Assembly: GCF_029784155.1 (NCBI RefSeq)
Contig: NC_073693.1
Span: 187,447,802-187,511,801, forward strand
DNA: 64,000 nt
Direction of reading: 5' to 3'
Origin: Uranotaenia lowii
Taxonomy: Eukaryota > Arthropoda > Insecta > Diptera > Culicidae
The position numbers and the translations under genes were made by a program. This document shows positions 46,230 to 57,887 of this stretch, piece by piece. Within the stretch, counting starts at the first letter, position 1, and every line of letters begins with the position of its first letter. The notes below the pieces were generated by a model that worked only from the letters and a program-made list of their open reading frames with translations, was not told where the DNA came from and searched no databases.

Positions 46230-47836
46230 ATAAGTATTCCAACAAGTCCAAAAAGTAATAATATTTTCGACCATATGGTTTGATTACATTGAGCAACATT
46301 GAAAATTCAACCGGTTTCTCAAAGAATTTATTGTTAGGAAAATCGCGTTTTCGGTACATCCTTTCGATAAAATTAATCGTTTCATTCTTGTTTAGAGGTT
46401 AGGATTGAGGCTTTGAGGTAAGATAGTGCTCGTAAAGATCTATCAATGTATCCTAATAGTGTTACGGATATATGAGCAGCGGTAGACCAGCCAAGCCGAG
46501 GTAGGGGAGATGGGGGCATAATGGCCACCTTAAGGAAAACGGTTATTTAACCTTAGAAAATAGCTATAATATGGAGGTTACATTATTGTTTCGTGTTCAG
46601 ACACTTGAAAAGCCTATTCCCTAACGGGCTGAAACGTGAAAAACTAAATGAAAACGTTAAAAAATGCATTTTAAAAAATTTTGCCAAAAGCTGAAAACCA
46701 GCCACTGTGGAGGCATAATGAGAACCCCCCCTGAGGCAGTATGAGCACCATTAATCAGAGCAAGATGTGCGTTTTTGCCGGGGAATCTAGCAGCGAATTC
46801 AATTCGATGAAGTCAGGTGAGTCGTAGATTCATCAAACAAAGCAATAACAAAATAATCTAGGTCTGTTTGTAGAATACAAACAATTCACACACGCTCATA
46901 CATTATGTGCTTTGTTCGGAGGATGATGCTACTAGCCGTATAATGTAACAATAAAAAAATCGATCATGAATTGTGAATGGAAAAAAATCACCTCGAACAG
47001 AAATCTAACTCTAGTCTTTTGATTACCTCTCCGACACCTTACCAATAGGCTAAATTGTCGGATGAAAACTAGTCAAGGTGAGGCGCTATAAATTAATTTT
47101 AATTCGCTGCTAGATTCTACGGCAGAAAATGCTCATTATGCCTCGATAATATGGTGCTCTATATGCCCCTAGTCAACAAATTTAAGTAAAAACGTGTTTT
47201 AAAATTGATAAAAGTGAAAAATCAAAAATTTTTTGATGGAAAAAATTGAGAAACAATGTGTACATCATGTTGCAGTGCGTACATTATAGATCAAGGTTAT
47301 TTTAAGATCATAAGAGCTTATTTCGTGGTGCTCAAAAATTATAATATTTTCGTAACTTGAGAACCAAGCTAGTTTTTTTTAAATATCTCTGTAAAGATGA
47401 TAAGGAGATTCCTTTTTTTGTGAAAAATTAATACTATAGGAAGTACGAAACAAATCCTCATGAAAATTTATTTAAGAAAATACGCACAGCAAGTCATAAA
47501 TGGCGAAAACAGTGATTTGCGCTTTTTTATTTGTGAATATTTAATGCATAAATAAGGTGTGAAATAGTGTGTGGAAATTCATAAAAATAGTGTTAAAACT
47601 TCGAGGAGTTACCATAGGATCAGGATAAGTAGAAGTCTTAAATCACTTTGAATTATTTTATGTTCCTTTCGAGAGTTAATTAACAGCAGTATCAAGCGAG
47701 AATTGATGAAAATCTATTCAGAGCTTGTGCTGCTGGAGCGTTTTTTTTTCTTGCTTTGTTTTATTCTCCACACACAATTGAACTCAGCCAAGCGAGCTAG
47801 CGCGTCCTCCGGGTCGGTCGTTCGTAGGTAGAAACA

Positions 47837-49243
47837 ATGAGTGTGTGCAAAAAATGTGGATTGCAACTGAAGTGCTCGGACCAACCTTTGACCTGTTGGT
47901 GTGGATCGGTTTTTCACGCCACTTGCACCAACTTGCAAAGGTCGGTTTCGAAGCTGGTCAATGATAACGTTAATCTTCAATTTAGATGTGATGATTGCAT
48001 TTCAGTTAAGAATATTGTTCCAAATATCGGATCGATCGGAAGCGACGTTGATGCGTTAGCAAACACATCGTTATTGATTGAAAAGATTCAGAACGACATT
48101 CTTAACCAAATTAGTACTAAGATGGATATTGTTGTAACACAGATAAGAAGCGACATGCAAAAAATGTTGGAACAAAAAGTCGATGGTTTATGTAGTAATG
48201 TAGATAGTAAATTTTCTGTTATTGATGACAAAATAAAATCTTGGTTTGAAAAAAACGAAAATTTGGTGCCTGGAAACAGAAAAAGAGTTTTTTCTACCAG
48301 GAATACTAATTCTGAATCGGGTCTCAATCCAAAAAAGAAAACATTAATATTGAATGATAGAAATGATGAACCGTTGCAAATTGATGCTGATAATAATGAG
48401 TTGGATGATGAAGTTTTCAGTAAAAATTCAACGTTATCGTACGCGGCAGTAGTTAAAAGAAAATTATCTTATAGGAAAAAATCAAGATCAAGTAATCGTA
48501 AAGTTCGTCCGATCATTGTGATAAAACCTGCGCAATCTTCTCAGCAATGTGAGGATACACGTGAGTTTTTGAAACAAAAGTTGAACCCCAAAATTCACAA
48601 AGTTAACAATTTTCGAAATGGGAAAGATGGCTCTATTATTGTAGAGTGTACAACAAATGAAAATATTGAATCAGTTAAAGATGGAATAGACAAGGATCTT
48701 GGAGATGAATACAGCGCTGTTATTCCCCCTCCAGCAAGACCAAGGGTTAAAATTATGGGAATAAGTGAAAAATATTCGCCCGAAAGATTCATTGAGATAC
48801 TTAAGGATCAAAATGATCTTACAATTGGCTTTGTAAACGTTATCAAAAGTTATGAAAATCCACGCTTTAAATATAACAAGTACAACTTTATTATAGAAGT
48901 AGACATAGCGACTTACAAAAATCTGAACGCATTGAAACGTGTTAATATTGAGTGGGATTCCTGTTCGGTATTTGATGCTTTTGGTGTCGTCAGATGCTTT
49001 AAATGTGGAGAATTTAATCATAAAAGTACGGATTGCGTTAATCGGGAAAGATGTTCCAAGTGTGGTGATTTCCATAAAACATCCGATTGCTCTGCTGATC
49101 AAGCTAATTGTATCAACTGTTTAAAAATGAACTCAGAGCGTAAAATGAACTTGAAAACGGATCATACAGCTTACAGTCTGGATTGTCCAGTTTACAAGAG
49201 ACTTTTGCAAAGTAAAAAGGATAAATTTAACTTTAGCGAATAG
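47837..49243 (+). CDS. LINE ORF1 protein (PHD-like finger, coiled region, two zinc knuckles)
   Basis: ORF1 proteins of LINEs bind element RNA and form the RNP particle. The N-terminus (residues 4-55) has a PHD-like Cys/His pattern: CKKCG, CWCGSVFHATC, then CDDC. A helical, charged region with LLIEKIQNDILNQISTKMDI follows (about residues 75-130). A basic segment with KRKLSYRKKSRSSNRKVRP lies near residue 215. Two CCHC knuckles, CFKCGEFNHKSTDC and CSKCGDFHKTSDC, lie at about residues 385-418. The frame has 468 codons and ends in TAG at 49241-49243. ATG at 47837 (context AACAATGAG) is the first in-frame start. ORF2 follows in the same frame. Confidence 0.92.
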   Translation: MSVCKKCGLQLKCSDQPLTCWCGSVFHATCTNLQRSVSKLVNDNVNLQFRCDDCISVKNIVPNIGSIGSDVDALANTSLLIEKIQNDILNQISTKMDIVVTQIRSDMQKMLEQKVDGLCSNVDSKFSVIDDKIKSWFEKNENLVPGNRKRVFSTRNTNSESGLNPKKKTLILNDRNDEPLQIDADNNELDDEVFSKNSTLSYAAVVKRKLSYRKKSRSSNRKVRPIIVIKPAQSSQQCEDTREFLKQKLNPKIHKVNNFRNGKDGSIIVECTTNENIESVKDGIDKDLGDEYSAVIPPPARPRVKIMGISEKYSPERFIEILKDQNDLTIGFVNVIKSYENPRFKYNKYNFIIEVDIATYKNLNALKRVNIEWDSCSVFDAFGVVRCFKCGEFNHKSTDCVNRERCSKCGDFHKTSDCSADQANCINCLKMNSERKMNLKTDHTAYSLDCPVYKRLLQSKKDKFNFSE

Positions 49244-49249
49244 CAACCA
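49241..49249 (+). promoter_or_regulatory. Candidate leaky stop codon, TAG followed by CAACCA
   Basis: The ORF1 stop and its 3' context read TAG CAA CCA. This matches UAG-CARYYA, the readthrough signal established for tobamovirus-type stops. ORF1 and ORF2 share the frame on either side. Confidence 0.6.
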
Positions 49250-52054
49250 ATTAGAACTGTTTGTTCCGGGATTTCTAGTATAATATACTTAAATATTAAT
49301 GGGTTAGCTACAAATTATGTGGCTTTGAAACAATTAGTAGAATCAATTCGTCCGTCTTTGATATTCATAACTGAAACACATGTTAAGGTAGCAGAAGCCT
49401 ACGATCAGTACAATATAATGGGATATAATGCAGTTTTCTGTTTATCTCATTCAAGTCATACAGGTGGAGTAGCAATCTACGCGAAATCATCAATTGTTTT
49501 AAAAGTTCGATCAAATGAATCAATTGAAAATAATTGGTTCTTAGGCGTTACGATTTGTAGAGGCATGAAGTCGGGTAACTATGGTCTACTGTATCATTCA
49601 CCAAACTCAAGTGATCAGCGTTTTCTAGATATTTTTGAAAAATGGATGGATAATTTTCTAGATGCAAGTAAACTAAATATCGTAGCAGGTGATTTTAATA
49701 TTAACTGGTTGGTTGATAGTGATTCGAAGCATTTGAAACGGATTGTAGAATATCTCAACCTTAAGCAAACAGTTAATGATTTTACCAGAATTTCAAGTAA
49801 CAGTCGCACTTTAATCGACCATGTATTTAGTAATTTTGAGTCGGTACAGTCTAAAACTGATATTGATTTAAAAATAACTGACCATGAAACTATAATTATT
49901 ACGATTTTAGAGGATTTAATAGAACCTGAAAGTAAAGTTCGAATGAAATGCTGGAAAAAATATTCGCAGCAAGCGTTATCAGAGCTTGTAGCAATGAACT
50001 TAGGTTCGAATGCTTTTAATTGTTGCCTAGACCAAAAAGCTGCTGTTCTAACTGATATTTTGAAAACGTGCACAAATCAGCTTGTAACAGAAAAATATGT
50101 ACAAGTTACTAATTCCAGTAGCTGGTACAATATTGAACTTTGGCGTCTTAAACGCAAAAGAGATAGACTTTACAAAAAGTTCTGTAGGTCAAATAGCCCT
50201 TCAATGTGGAATCAGTACACAATCGCAAGAAACATATATTCAAGGTCCTTAAAAAAGACTAGGAGTGAGTATATTCAAAAGAAAATTGATCACAACAAAA
50301 ATAATAGCAAAGAACTATGGAAAATTCTGAAAAATCTGATGAATTCACAGAGTGCAACCCCGAAAGTTGTCACTTTTGACGGAGTCGAGGAGGAATCGGC
50401 GCACGTTATTGCTAGTAAATTCAACGAATATTTCATTGGAAGCGTCTCTCAAATCCACCAGAGTATCGAGTCTGTCAGTGAGCCTGATGAACTTAATTTT
50501 CAGGTTAACTGTGCATTAGAAATTTTTCGAACTATAAGTTACATTGAACTAAAAAAGATTTGTTTTTCACTAGAGAAATCAGCTGGAATTGATAATGTAA
50601 ATGCACAAATTCTCCAGGATTGTTTCCATGTCATTGCACAACCATTGCTGGAACTTATTAATGAATCACTAGAAACTGGACATGTGCCGCAGATTTGGAA
50701 AGAATCACTTGTGATTCCTATTCAGAAGATTGCTGGAACGACTAAATCCGAAGAGTTTCGTCCAATTAATATGTTGCACACACTTGAAAAAATTTTAGAA
50801 CTTGTAGTTAAAGAACAGTTGATGGAATATTTGAATCGACACAATCTACTCATACCAGAACAATCAGGATATCGAGAAAAACATTCATGTGAAACTGCAT
50901 TGAATCTTGTTTTAGCAAAATGGAAACATTATATTGAAAAGAAAGAACCAGTCTTGGTTGTATTTTTGGATTTGAAACGTGCCTTTGAAACAATTTCTAG
51001 ACCGTTGTTATTGGAAACGTTGAAAAAATTTGGAATTTGCGGTAATGTGTTCAAGTGGTTTGACAGTTACTTATGTAGCAGAACTCAAAAAACATATTTT
51101 AATAATTGTACATCAAGTCTTTTGTGTAACTCTCTTGGTGTACCTCAAGGAAGTGTGCTTGGGCCCATTTTGTTTACAATGTACATTAACGATATAAAAC
51201 GAGTTTTACGATTTTGTGATATAAATCTTTTTGCGGACGATACTGTTTTATTTGTTGCCGAACGGGACTTTCTAAGTGCTTTGTCGCATCTGAACGAAGA
51301 TTTATATTATCTTGATAAGTGGCTCAAATTTAAAAAATTGAAATTGAATATAACTAAAACAAAATACATGATAATAACAACTCGATTTGATAATTTTGAT
51401 GGTCATGTCAACCTTAATGGTGAGCCGATTGATCGCGTTAGAGAAATAAAGTATCTTGGAGTAACAATTGATGATAAATTAACGTTCAAGAATCATATTA
51501 ACACTGTTATTAAAAAAATTGCTAAAAAATATGGAATTCTGTGTCGATTGAAAAACGACCTAACAATTGCCAGTAAAATCCAGTTGTACAAATCTATCAT
51601 TGCACCACACATTGATTTTTGTTCCTCAATAATGTTTTTAGCTAATGAAACACAAATGTCACGATTGCAGCGCTTGCAGAATAAAATAATGCGTCTGATT
51701 TTAAAATGTAGTCGATATACTTCCTCTCGATTCCTATTGGACGCTCTGCAGTGGTTATCTATCAAACAGAGAATTAAATATTTAACAATGGTGTTCATTT
51801 ATAAAATAGTTAATAATCATTTGCCATCGTATTTAAGTAACCGTATAATTAGAGGATATGATATCCATAGATACAATACTAGAAATGCTTCGGAGATGAG
51901 AACACCCACTTTTTTTCTAAGCGCAACTCAAAATTCATTGTATTTTAAAGGTATTAGTGAATATAATTCGTTACCACGGGAAATTAAATGTGCTCAAACT
52001 TTGGCTGAGTTCAAAAAACTTTGTATTTCACACATAAAAAGAGTAGTAGTTTAA
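49244..52054 (+). CDS. LINE ORF2 polyprotein: AP endonuclease and reverse transcriptase
   Basis: The enzyme nicks target DNA and copies element RNA at the nick. The endonuclease starts just after the ORF1 stop (IIYLNINGL near 49280) and has ITETHV (catalytic Glu), VAGDFNI, and TDHET for the Asp-His pair. RT shows SAGIDNVNAQIL, LDLKRAFET (first Asp), LGVPQGSVLGPILF and LFADDTVLF (catalytic pair near codon 637 from 49319). A thumb and a C-terminal region ending LAEFKKLCISHIKRVVV follow. No stop or frameshift occurs from 49244 to 52054. No ATG exists before the endonuclease motifs (the codon at 49319 is GTG; the first ATG lies well inside the domain). ORF2 is therefore most likely made as an extension of ORF1 or by reinitiation at a non-ATG codon. 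Confidence 0.93.
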   Translation, partial: QPIRTVCSGISSIIYLNINGLATNYVALKQLVESIRPSLIFITETHVKVAEAYDQYNIMGYNAVFCLSHSSHTGGVAIYAKSSIVLKVRSNESIENNWFLGVTICRGMKSGNYGLLYHSPNSSDQRFLDIFEKWMDNFLDASKLNIVAGDFNINWLVDSDSKHLKRIVEYLNLKQTVNDFTRISSNSRTLIDHVFSNFESVQSKTDIDLKITDHETIIITILEDLIEPESKVRMKCWKKYSQQALSELVAMNLGSNAFNCCLDQKAAVLTDILKTCTNQLVTEKYVQVTNSSSWYNIELWRLKRKRDRLYKKFCRSNSPSMWNQYTIARNIYSRSLKKTRSEYIQKKIDHNKNNSKELWKILKNLMNSQSATPKVVTFDGVEEESAHVIASKFNEYFIGSVSQIHQSIESVSEPDELNFQVNCALEIFRTISYIELKKICFSLEKSAGIDNVNAQILQDCFHVIAQPLLELINESLETGHVPQIWKESLVIPIQKIAGTTKSEEFRPINMLHTLEKILELVVKEQLMEYLNRHNLLIPEQSGYREKHSCETALNLVLAKWKHYIEKKEPVLVVFLDLKRAFETISRPLLLETLKKFGICGNVFKWFDSYLCSRTQKTYFNNCTSSLLCNSLGVPQGSVLGPILFTMYINDIKRVLRFCDINLFADDTVLFVAERDFLSALSHLNEDLYYLDKWLKFKKLKLNITKTKYMIITTRFDNFDGHVNLNGEPIDRVREIKYLGVTIDDKLTFKNHINTVIKKIAKKYGILCRLKNDLTIASKIQLYKSIIAPHIDFCSSIMFLANETQMSRLQRLQNKIMRLILKCSRYTSSRFLLDALQWLSIKQRIKYLTMVFIYKIVNNHLPSYLSNRIIRGYDIHRYNTRNASEMRTPTFFLSATQNSLYFKGISEYNSLPREIKCAQTLAEFKKLCISHIKRVVV

Positions 52055-52498
52055 GATAGATAATAAGGGAAGATTGTATGTAACATTTGACGAATTTTGT
52101 AAAAGATTATAGTAAAAAGACAAGCAAATCATTGTTTTCGTCCGATGATGATGATGAGATTTGCTTTTATTTCTTAATTTGTGGCCTTCTGCCATTTGTA
52201 GAGTAGCGTAAAAGATAATGAGAAAGTCTACATATGTTTGAGCCACGCGCGCGCATATAAAATTAGATTGTCATTAGTTTTTTTGTACTAAATGTGCATT
52301 GCAAGCACAAAACAGAAATCAGTCCGTTTTTTTTGCATACTGGTTCTGGAACAACAATACATAAATTATCTTAAAGATAACTCGACCAGCTCAAACCTGT
52401 GTAGGGGAATGAGGTGGGACCATCATCATCATCACTTTCGTAGAAAAGCGTAGTTCTCATTATGCCTCGGGTGCTCGTTATGCCCTCATCTCCCCTAC

Positions 52499-54789
52499 TT
52501 TAAGAGACCGGCTGGCTACAGGGTAACCAAGGACTTTACGGATAAAATACAGAAAACCGGAAATTTCAGGTAAATTATAATTTTGTTGATGTTTTTATAT
52601 GGCGTGTTGTCTGTGTGTATAAAACCATGTTCTATGTAATTTCTGGCGTGTATTTGGGCGACGTCGTGGTTTCGGAAATCCAGTTCCGGAAGCAGGAGGG
52701 CCGTTGATCTAAGGGCATATCGACGGGGTGCCGAAACCGTCGACGAGAGCGGGCGTTGCTGAACTCGGTCACGAGAGAGCCCCATATCCGGACAGGCCGA
52801 GAAGGGAAGTCCTCCTTGGAAGTTAGGATTCCGCAGAATCCGAGGACGATGATGCTGGTCTTTTCGATTAGGCGTGAGACCACTAAGGGTCTGCGGGCCG
52901 ATCCGTGTAGCACTTTATCTCTCGGGGGAAATCCTTGAATGTTCACGAACACTGTAAGGGAACCGACTTAACTCACGGACGCCTGATTTAGAAGAGAGCA
53001 AACTTTCCGGAAGTAAGCTTCCTTTTCGCCTTCCAGTTTCTCCTTTGTTTCATCCTTTTCCTCCTCTGTGAATTGACAGCAGCTAGCAGTGAAAGGTAGC
53101 CTACTGTGGTGCTATCTTGTTGTGAGACTAGACAAGGAACATGAATTTTCTAGAGCTAAACATACAAAACTACAAAATTAAAACAAAAATCATACGATTT
53201 GTAACCAAGCGGTTACAATAGGTTTATATAGAATGATGGCGCTCTAAAATGCACATGCTAACATTATGAATATTTCCAGAGAACAAATCAAAAATAGACT
53301 TAACTAAATTTTTTCATAAAAATATTGTTAACACCATTAAAGCTGAAATGTTGAAGCCTGGGATGTATCAATAAAATAATAACAATGGACAATTAACACA
53401 CGAAACTCAAATAGCGCTTTCAAACTTTACTTTAAATGGTAGTTTAAAAAATAGAAAATGCATGTTTAAAAAAAATACAATCAATCATTCAAAATTTGAT
53501 CACACAATTAAATAAAAATATTATTTTTTAGAGGTGCTACTTCGCTCTTTGTCAGTATTCACCGGCAATCAAAGGTTCCCAAAACATGAACAGGTGGTAC
53601 AATTAATTGCATCGTAAGTATTTCAGAGTGAAATTAAATTTCACACCAAAGCCACGGACTGCAGACATCGGGCTGTTTTTGTTCCTGTTGTAGCACCTCT
53701 TTTACTCTATCAACAGTTCAAGAGTCTGCTCTTGCTGTGTGAGTGGGAGATGTTCGAAAATTTATGGGTGGTGAATAGTCACTGAAGCCGAAGTTTTCGG
53801 AAGGAAGGAACCAATTAGCAAGGGCTGGGTAATTGCAAGTTAGTTAAACTGATCCCATGGAACATTTTCCAGAGTCACTTCTGTGATAGCTACCTATGTA
53901 TTTCTGGCTGGGTAGCTGAATTTTTTGGCCTTCCTGGAAGAATAATTTTGCCATCCCACAGTTTAAGTGGAATTAGGATATGTATTACATCGCAATGCAT
54001 GCACGTGAAACCAGAATTTGTTGTCTTGCTTCTCGTTAAAAAAATAAATAGGCAAATCACTCCCAAATTACCTCCTTTTAACTCGAACAGGTTCATCAAA
54101 GCTAAGCCATTTTTAGTGAAACGATTTTCTATAGGGATTTTTCAATTTTTCATAGTAACCCAATGTATTGCTTACATACAGGCGTTTATTGACTTAGCTT
54201 TAAAATATAGAGTAGGTAGTATTATAAACTTTGCTGTAAACATTTAGGCGCATTTTTGTAGTACAAACTAGATGCAAGGCGCTGTCGATGATTGGCTCTT
54301 CCAATGGGGTGTAATTTTGAGTGACTGAACAATTCGATGTATGTGCTAGTTTTAAATATTAGAAGCTCTGTAAAAAAACTGTTTCTTACTCGTTACTTTG
54401 TAACTTTCTTAGATCTTTCTCTATAATTAATACTAGGACTTATCTTATAACGATAGCTTGAGAAGAGGTTAAGAATATTTATTAAAAATGTAACATCCCA
54501 AACACATCCCAAACTCTTTGTGATAAATATGTAAGTATAGACAATTTCAACTATTTTTCAAAGTTTTTGTCCTCCTCCCCTCTCCCTCAAAAAATCATTC
54601 AGCTCAAGTGATCCAGTCCAGAATTGCGCAATTGAACTTTACCACATACCACTAATGAGCCCTTATTGCTCAATTTCAGTAAGGTATAGAAATTTAACCT
54701 AAAAAGTATGTTACAATTCATCCACGGACTGTGGTCAATTGCCTGTGGTTCATTGATCTGTGCCAATTAATGGGGAGATTTAATTTTAA
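52499..54789. other. Spacer, no recognised gene
   Basis: GC-richer at 52,620-53,110, where overlapping frames on the minus strand (52952-52516) show no motif. AT-rich after that. A plus-strand frame at 53948-54247 is likewise unassigned. Confidence 0.4.
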
Positions 54790-55096
54790 TACAGTCCCCC
54801 CACAATCATTAGTCACTTAAGATATACTTTCACCACAAAATGGTCGTTTATTCGGATGTTAGTGGACCAAATGTCAAGCTTTGCATGAGTTTCAGTCATT
54901 TAATACTTCCTCTTTGAGTTCAAATATGTTTTGATTTTCGATTTTGTTCAGAAATAACATAATTTACCGAAACAATCAACGTTTTTCAAATCCACAATTA
55001 TGGGTCAAAATTGTAACCCGCAACAATTACACTAGTTTACAAAATTTTAAAAAAATCGTGAACTTGATTAACTGACCAACATTTTTAATGTGAAAT

Positions 55097-56937
55097 CGGG
55101 CGCTGAATCCGAAAATGAAATTCTAAAAAATCTCAGTAGAACCGTTTTTGAGTTATGCTCCAAATATGAAATTTCGAAAAAATTAAAAAAGTTCTTTTAC
55201 TTAGATTAAAATATCTCGGACGGCATAGCAGTAATTTGAAATCTCTCTTTTGCATATTGAAGGTGAATAAGTTTTCTATCGATCATCTGAACACTGTTTT
55301 TGCGTTTGACCAACAGTATTGCTGATATTAGTGACTTTTTGAGAAAAAAAATTATAAAAAACGCATTTTTTTAGAGAAAATTTTGTTTCAACGAAAGTTT
55401 TAGACTCAATGGTAGCATTTTAAAAATCTGTGCTTTTTTAAATCTCTTGTGCTTGAATGTCAATTTAAAACAAAGATTTCAAGTGGTTATTTATCAAAAT
55501 CGGTTGAAAATTGAAGAAGTTATGGCTACTTTACCATAACTGTAATTTTTGCAGTTTTTAATAATTTAACGAGCCGCAGTACACTTATCATAGTATAGGA
55601 AGAATGAAACATGATAAATCTCACTCGCTCCAAGTCAAAATTATTTATTAGCTTACCAGAAGGTCACATGCCAAGTTTCAGGAAGATCTGACCATAGGGA
55701 GGGGTTGCTTAAGTCTCAAACGTGAATAAAATTTTGAGGTATTTTGCCCGGAAGGAACGAAAAATACAGGTTTTTCATCAATAACTTTTTTCATCACTAG
55801 CTGATTGTTTTTTGGTTAATTTTCTTAACCTTCCAAAGTCGTTCGGGTCAATATGACCCGAAGCGCACATTCAAATCATTATAACTCTTCGAGAAAAAAT
55901 CGCAAAAATTTGATTTTAAAAACCTCCCTGGGGAATCACGAAATACACAATCTGTAGTACCAGGCAACTTCCTGTGACCACCGGAAGTGCTCCCTCAAAA
56001 AAATCCGTAATTAGGCTGTTCGGGTCTATATGACCCGAGAGTTTGCGTAAGTTCCCCTGGCCGCAAATATTGACCGATTTCGATGAATTTTAATTTATTG
56101 TATAGATAATTTATTCTAGTTTCTCAATATTGAAAAATAAAGTCGAAATATTCTACGAAATCACCAGTAGCTGATTCCGAATGAAAAAAGTCCCGAAAAA
56201 GAGCTCTTTTTAGAATGCCTATAACTTGAGACAGGTTCCAAATATTGCGCTGATTTTATAATATTTGGATTTGTCAAGAATAAATCTATCCATGGATGTA
56301 TAAATTTTTGGAGGTCCAAAGGAAGTTTTGGCCGCTATCCCGGAACTTCCGGTAGAAAAAATTCTTACTTCAAAAAAGTCACCCAATTTTGGCTTTGCAT
56401 TGCTGTATCTCGGTTACCAATGGATCGATTCTCTAAATTCAAATTTTAGTTTTTTTTCGTTAACTTTATTATTATGTTCGTAGAACATAGTTGGTTCCTC
56501 AAAAATCTCAGTTGTTCAGTATATGGTAATGAAACTCACATCTTTTTTGTCATTTTTCAAACTCCCCCTCGTGTCGGTGGGTTTACGCGATTTTGTTAGC
56601 GTGATTTCTCTAAAATTTGAACTCAAATTGGTCAATTTTTATATACCTAGAGATTCATTAGAATCTTCTCTTCCGATTGACATACATTTTGTGTGGTGTT
56701 TTGAAAATTTGTAGCAACGTTTTTTGAATTTACTGAAAGCTGCCAGATTTCACCCAGTTTGGTCCACGTTTTCAACAGGTTGGTGTACAAATCTCGCACC
56801 CCTCACGTAGCTGCGGGAGAAACAAATCCTGTAGCTCTCTTTTTGTCGCTCACCAAATCTACCACCCAACCCAGCAGCAGGAGGAACTGCCGTCTCGCCG
56901 CGTAGTTTGTTGATTGATTGTGCTGATGCTGATGCCT
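55097..56937. repeat. Left inverted arm (~1.85 kb)
   Basis: Pairs with 57888-59822 at high identity. For example CGGGCGCTGAATCCGAAAAT at 55097 recurs in complement near 59815. It carries a private insert with CGGGTCAATATGACCCG (55844-55860) and CGGGTCTATATGACCCG (56021-56037), a MITE-like palindrome pair absent from the other arm. Confidence 0.85.
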
Positions 56938-57032
56938 CTTTGCCTAGTAAATGTTTTGATTTTAAAATAGAGAAAGATTATTTTTCCAAATTGAAATAAG
57001 CTTCTTGAATCTTTTTAGATATTTTATCATTA

Positions 57033-57147
57033 GAATTCTTCAGTGATACATTTGTTTTGAATGTTATCATGATTCTTTTCTGAATTTTCTGAATTTTAGA
57101 ATTCTTCAGTGATACATTTGTTTTGAATGTTATCATGATTCTTTTCT
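57033..57147. repeat. Tandem duplication of ~68 bp
   Basis: TTAGAATTCTTCAGTGATAC and the following TTGTTTTGAATGTTATCATG occur twice, at about 57030 and 57098. Confidence 0.7.
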
Positions 57148-57254
57148 TTTATTTCAAGCAGTGTCTACTGCAGGAGACACAAAATCTATGATTCAAGTAA
57201 CAAATATTCTGAAATTTTAATCAGAAACTTTAATCAGAAATCGGAATTTGAATC

Positions 57255-57795
57255 GGAATCTGAAATTAGAGTCTGAAATTTGAAATTGAATCTGAATCTG
57301 AAATCGAAATCTGAATTTGAAATCTGAATCTGAAATCTGAATCTGAAATCTGAATCTGAAATCTGAATCTGAAATCTGAATCTGAAATCTGAATCTGAAA
57401 TCTGAATCTGAAATCTGAATCTGAAATCTGAATCTGAAATCTGAATCTGAAATCTGAATCTGAAATCTGAATCTGAAATCTGAATCTGAAATCTGAATCT
57501 GAATCTGAAATCTGAATCTGAAATCTGAAATCTGAATCTGAAATCTGAAATCTGAATCTGAAATCTGAATCTGAAATCTGAATCTGAAATCTGAATCTGA
57601 AATCTGAATCAGAAATCTGAATCTGAAATCTGAATTTGAAATCTGAATCTGAAATCTGAATCTGAGATCTGAATCTGAATCTGAAATCTGAATCTGAAAT
57701 CGGATCTTGAAATTTAAATCTGATATCTGAATCTGAAATCTGAAATCTGCAATCTGAAATCTGAATTCTGAAATCTGAGATCTGAATCTGAAATC
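57255..57795. repeat. 13-bp minisatellite (GAAATCTGAATCT)n
   Basis: About 40 copies of a 13-bp unit with a few 6- and 7-bp register slips, located in the loop between the inverted arms. The long minus-strand frame through it (57825-57217) is a by-product of the repeat. Confidence 0.9.
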
Positions 57796-57887
57796 ATGGA
57801 CGTAAAATTTAGAAATGTTGCCCATCCATTAAAATATTAAATCAAAAAAGATTCAAGCAATTCCTACAACAATAAAGCATTCATTTC

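Larger units (their letters stand above)
47736..52160 (+). mobile_element. Coding-intact non-LTR retrotransposon (LINE, Jockey/CR1-like group)
   Basis: Two long, undamaged open frames (47837-49243 and about 49244-52054) are preceded by a short GC-richer leader and followed by a ~100-bp 3' UTR ending near the GATGATGATGATGAG tail. All catalytic motifs for endonuclease and RT are present. The exact ends are estimated, because I could not identify a clean target duplication. Confidence 0.8.
46501..52498. mobile_element. TIR DNA element interrupted by a LINE
   Basis: GTAGGGGAGATGGGGGCATA at 46501 and the reverse complement of 52471-52498 (GTAGGGGAGATGAGGGCATA) are near-identical ends. Sub-terminal GGCATAATGAG / CTCATTATGCC motifs occur in both orientations at about 46712, 47131 and 52455. 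Only about 1.6 kb belongs to this element; the remainder is the LINE. A second partial end (GTAGGGGAATGAGGTGGG) lies near 52402. No target duplication could be settled. Confidence 0.6.

Noticed and set aside
48088..50073. Minus-strand frames of 79-152 residues opposite the LINE
   Set aside because: Antisense to ORF1 and ORF2, with no motifs of their own.
47514..52190. LINE target duplication between ATTTGCGCTTTTTTATTTG (about 47517) and ATTTGCTTTTATTTCTTAA (about 52158)
   Set aside because: Similar AT-rich strings, but not identical and not at clear element ends.
46501..52520. Target duplication for the GTAGGGGAGATG element in the flanking CCAGCC / GGCTGG sequences
   Set aside because: The similarity is inverted and imperfect, not a direct duplication. 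I could not define a target site.
57217..57825. 202-residue minus-strand frame of Phe/Arg/Gln/Ile/Ser/Asp repeats
   Set aside because: It is produced by the 13-bp minisatellite, which lacks stops in this frame. No coding evidence.
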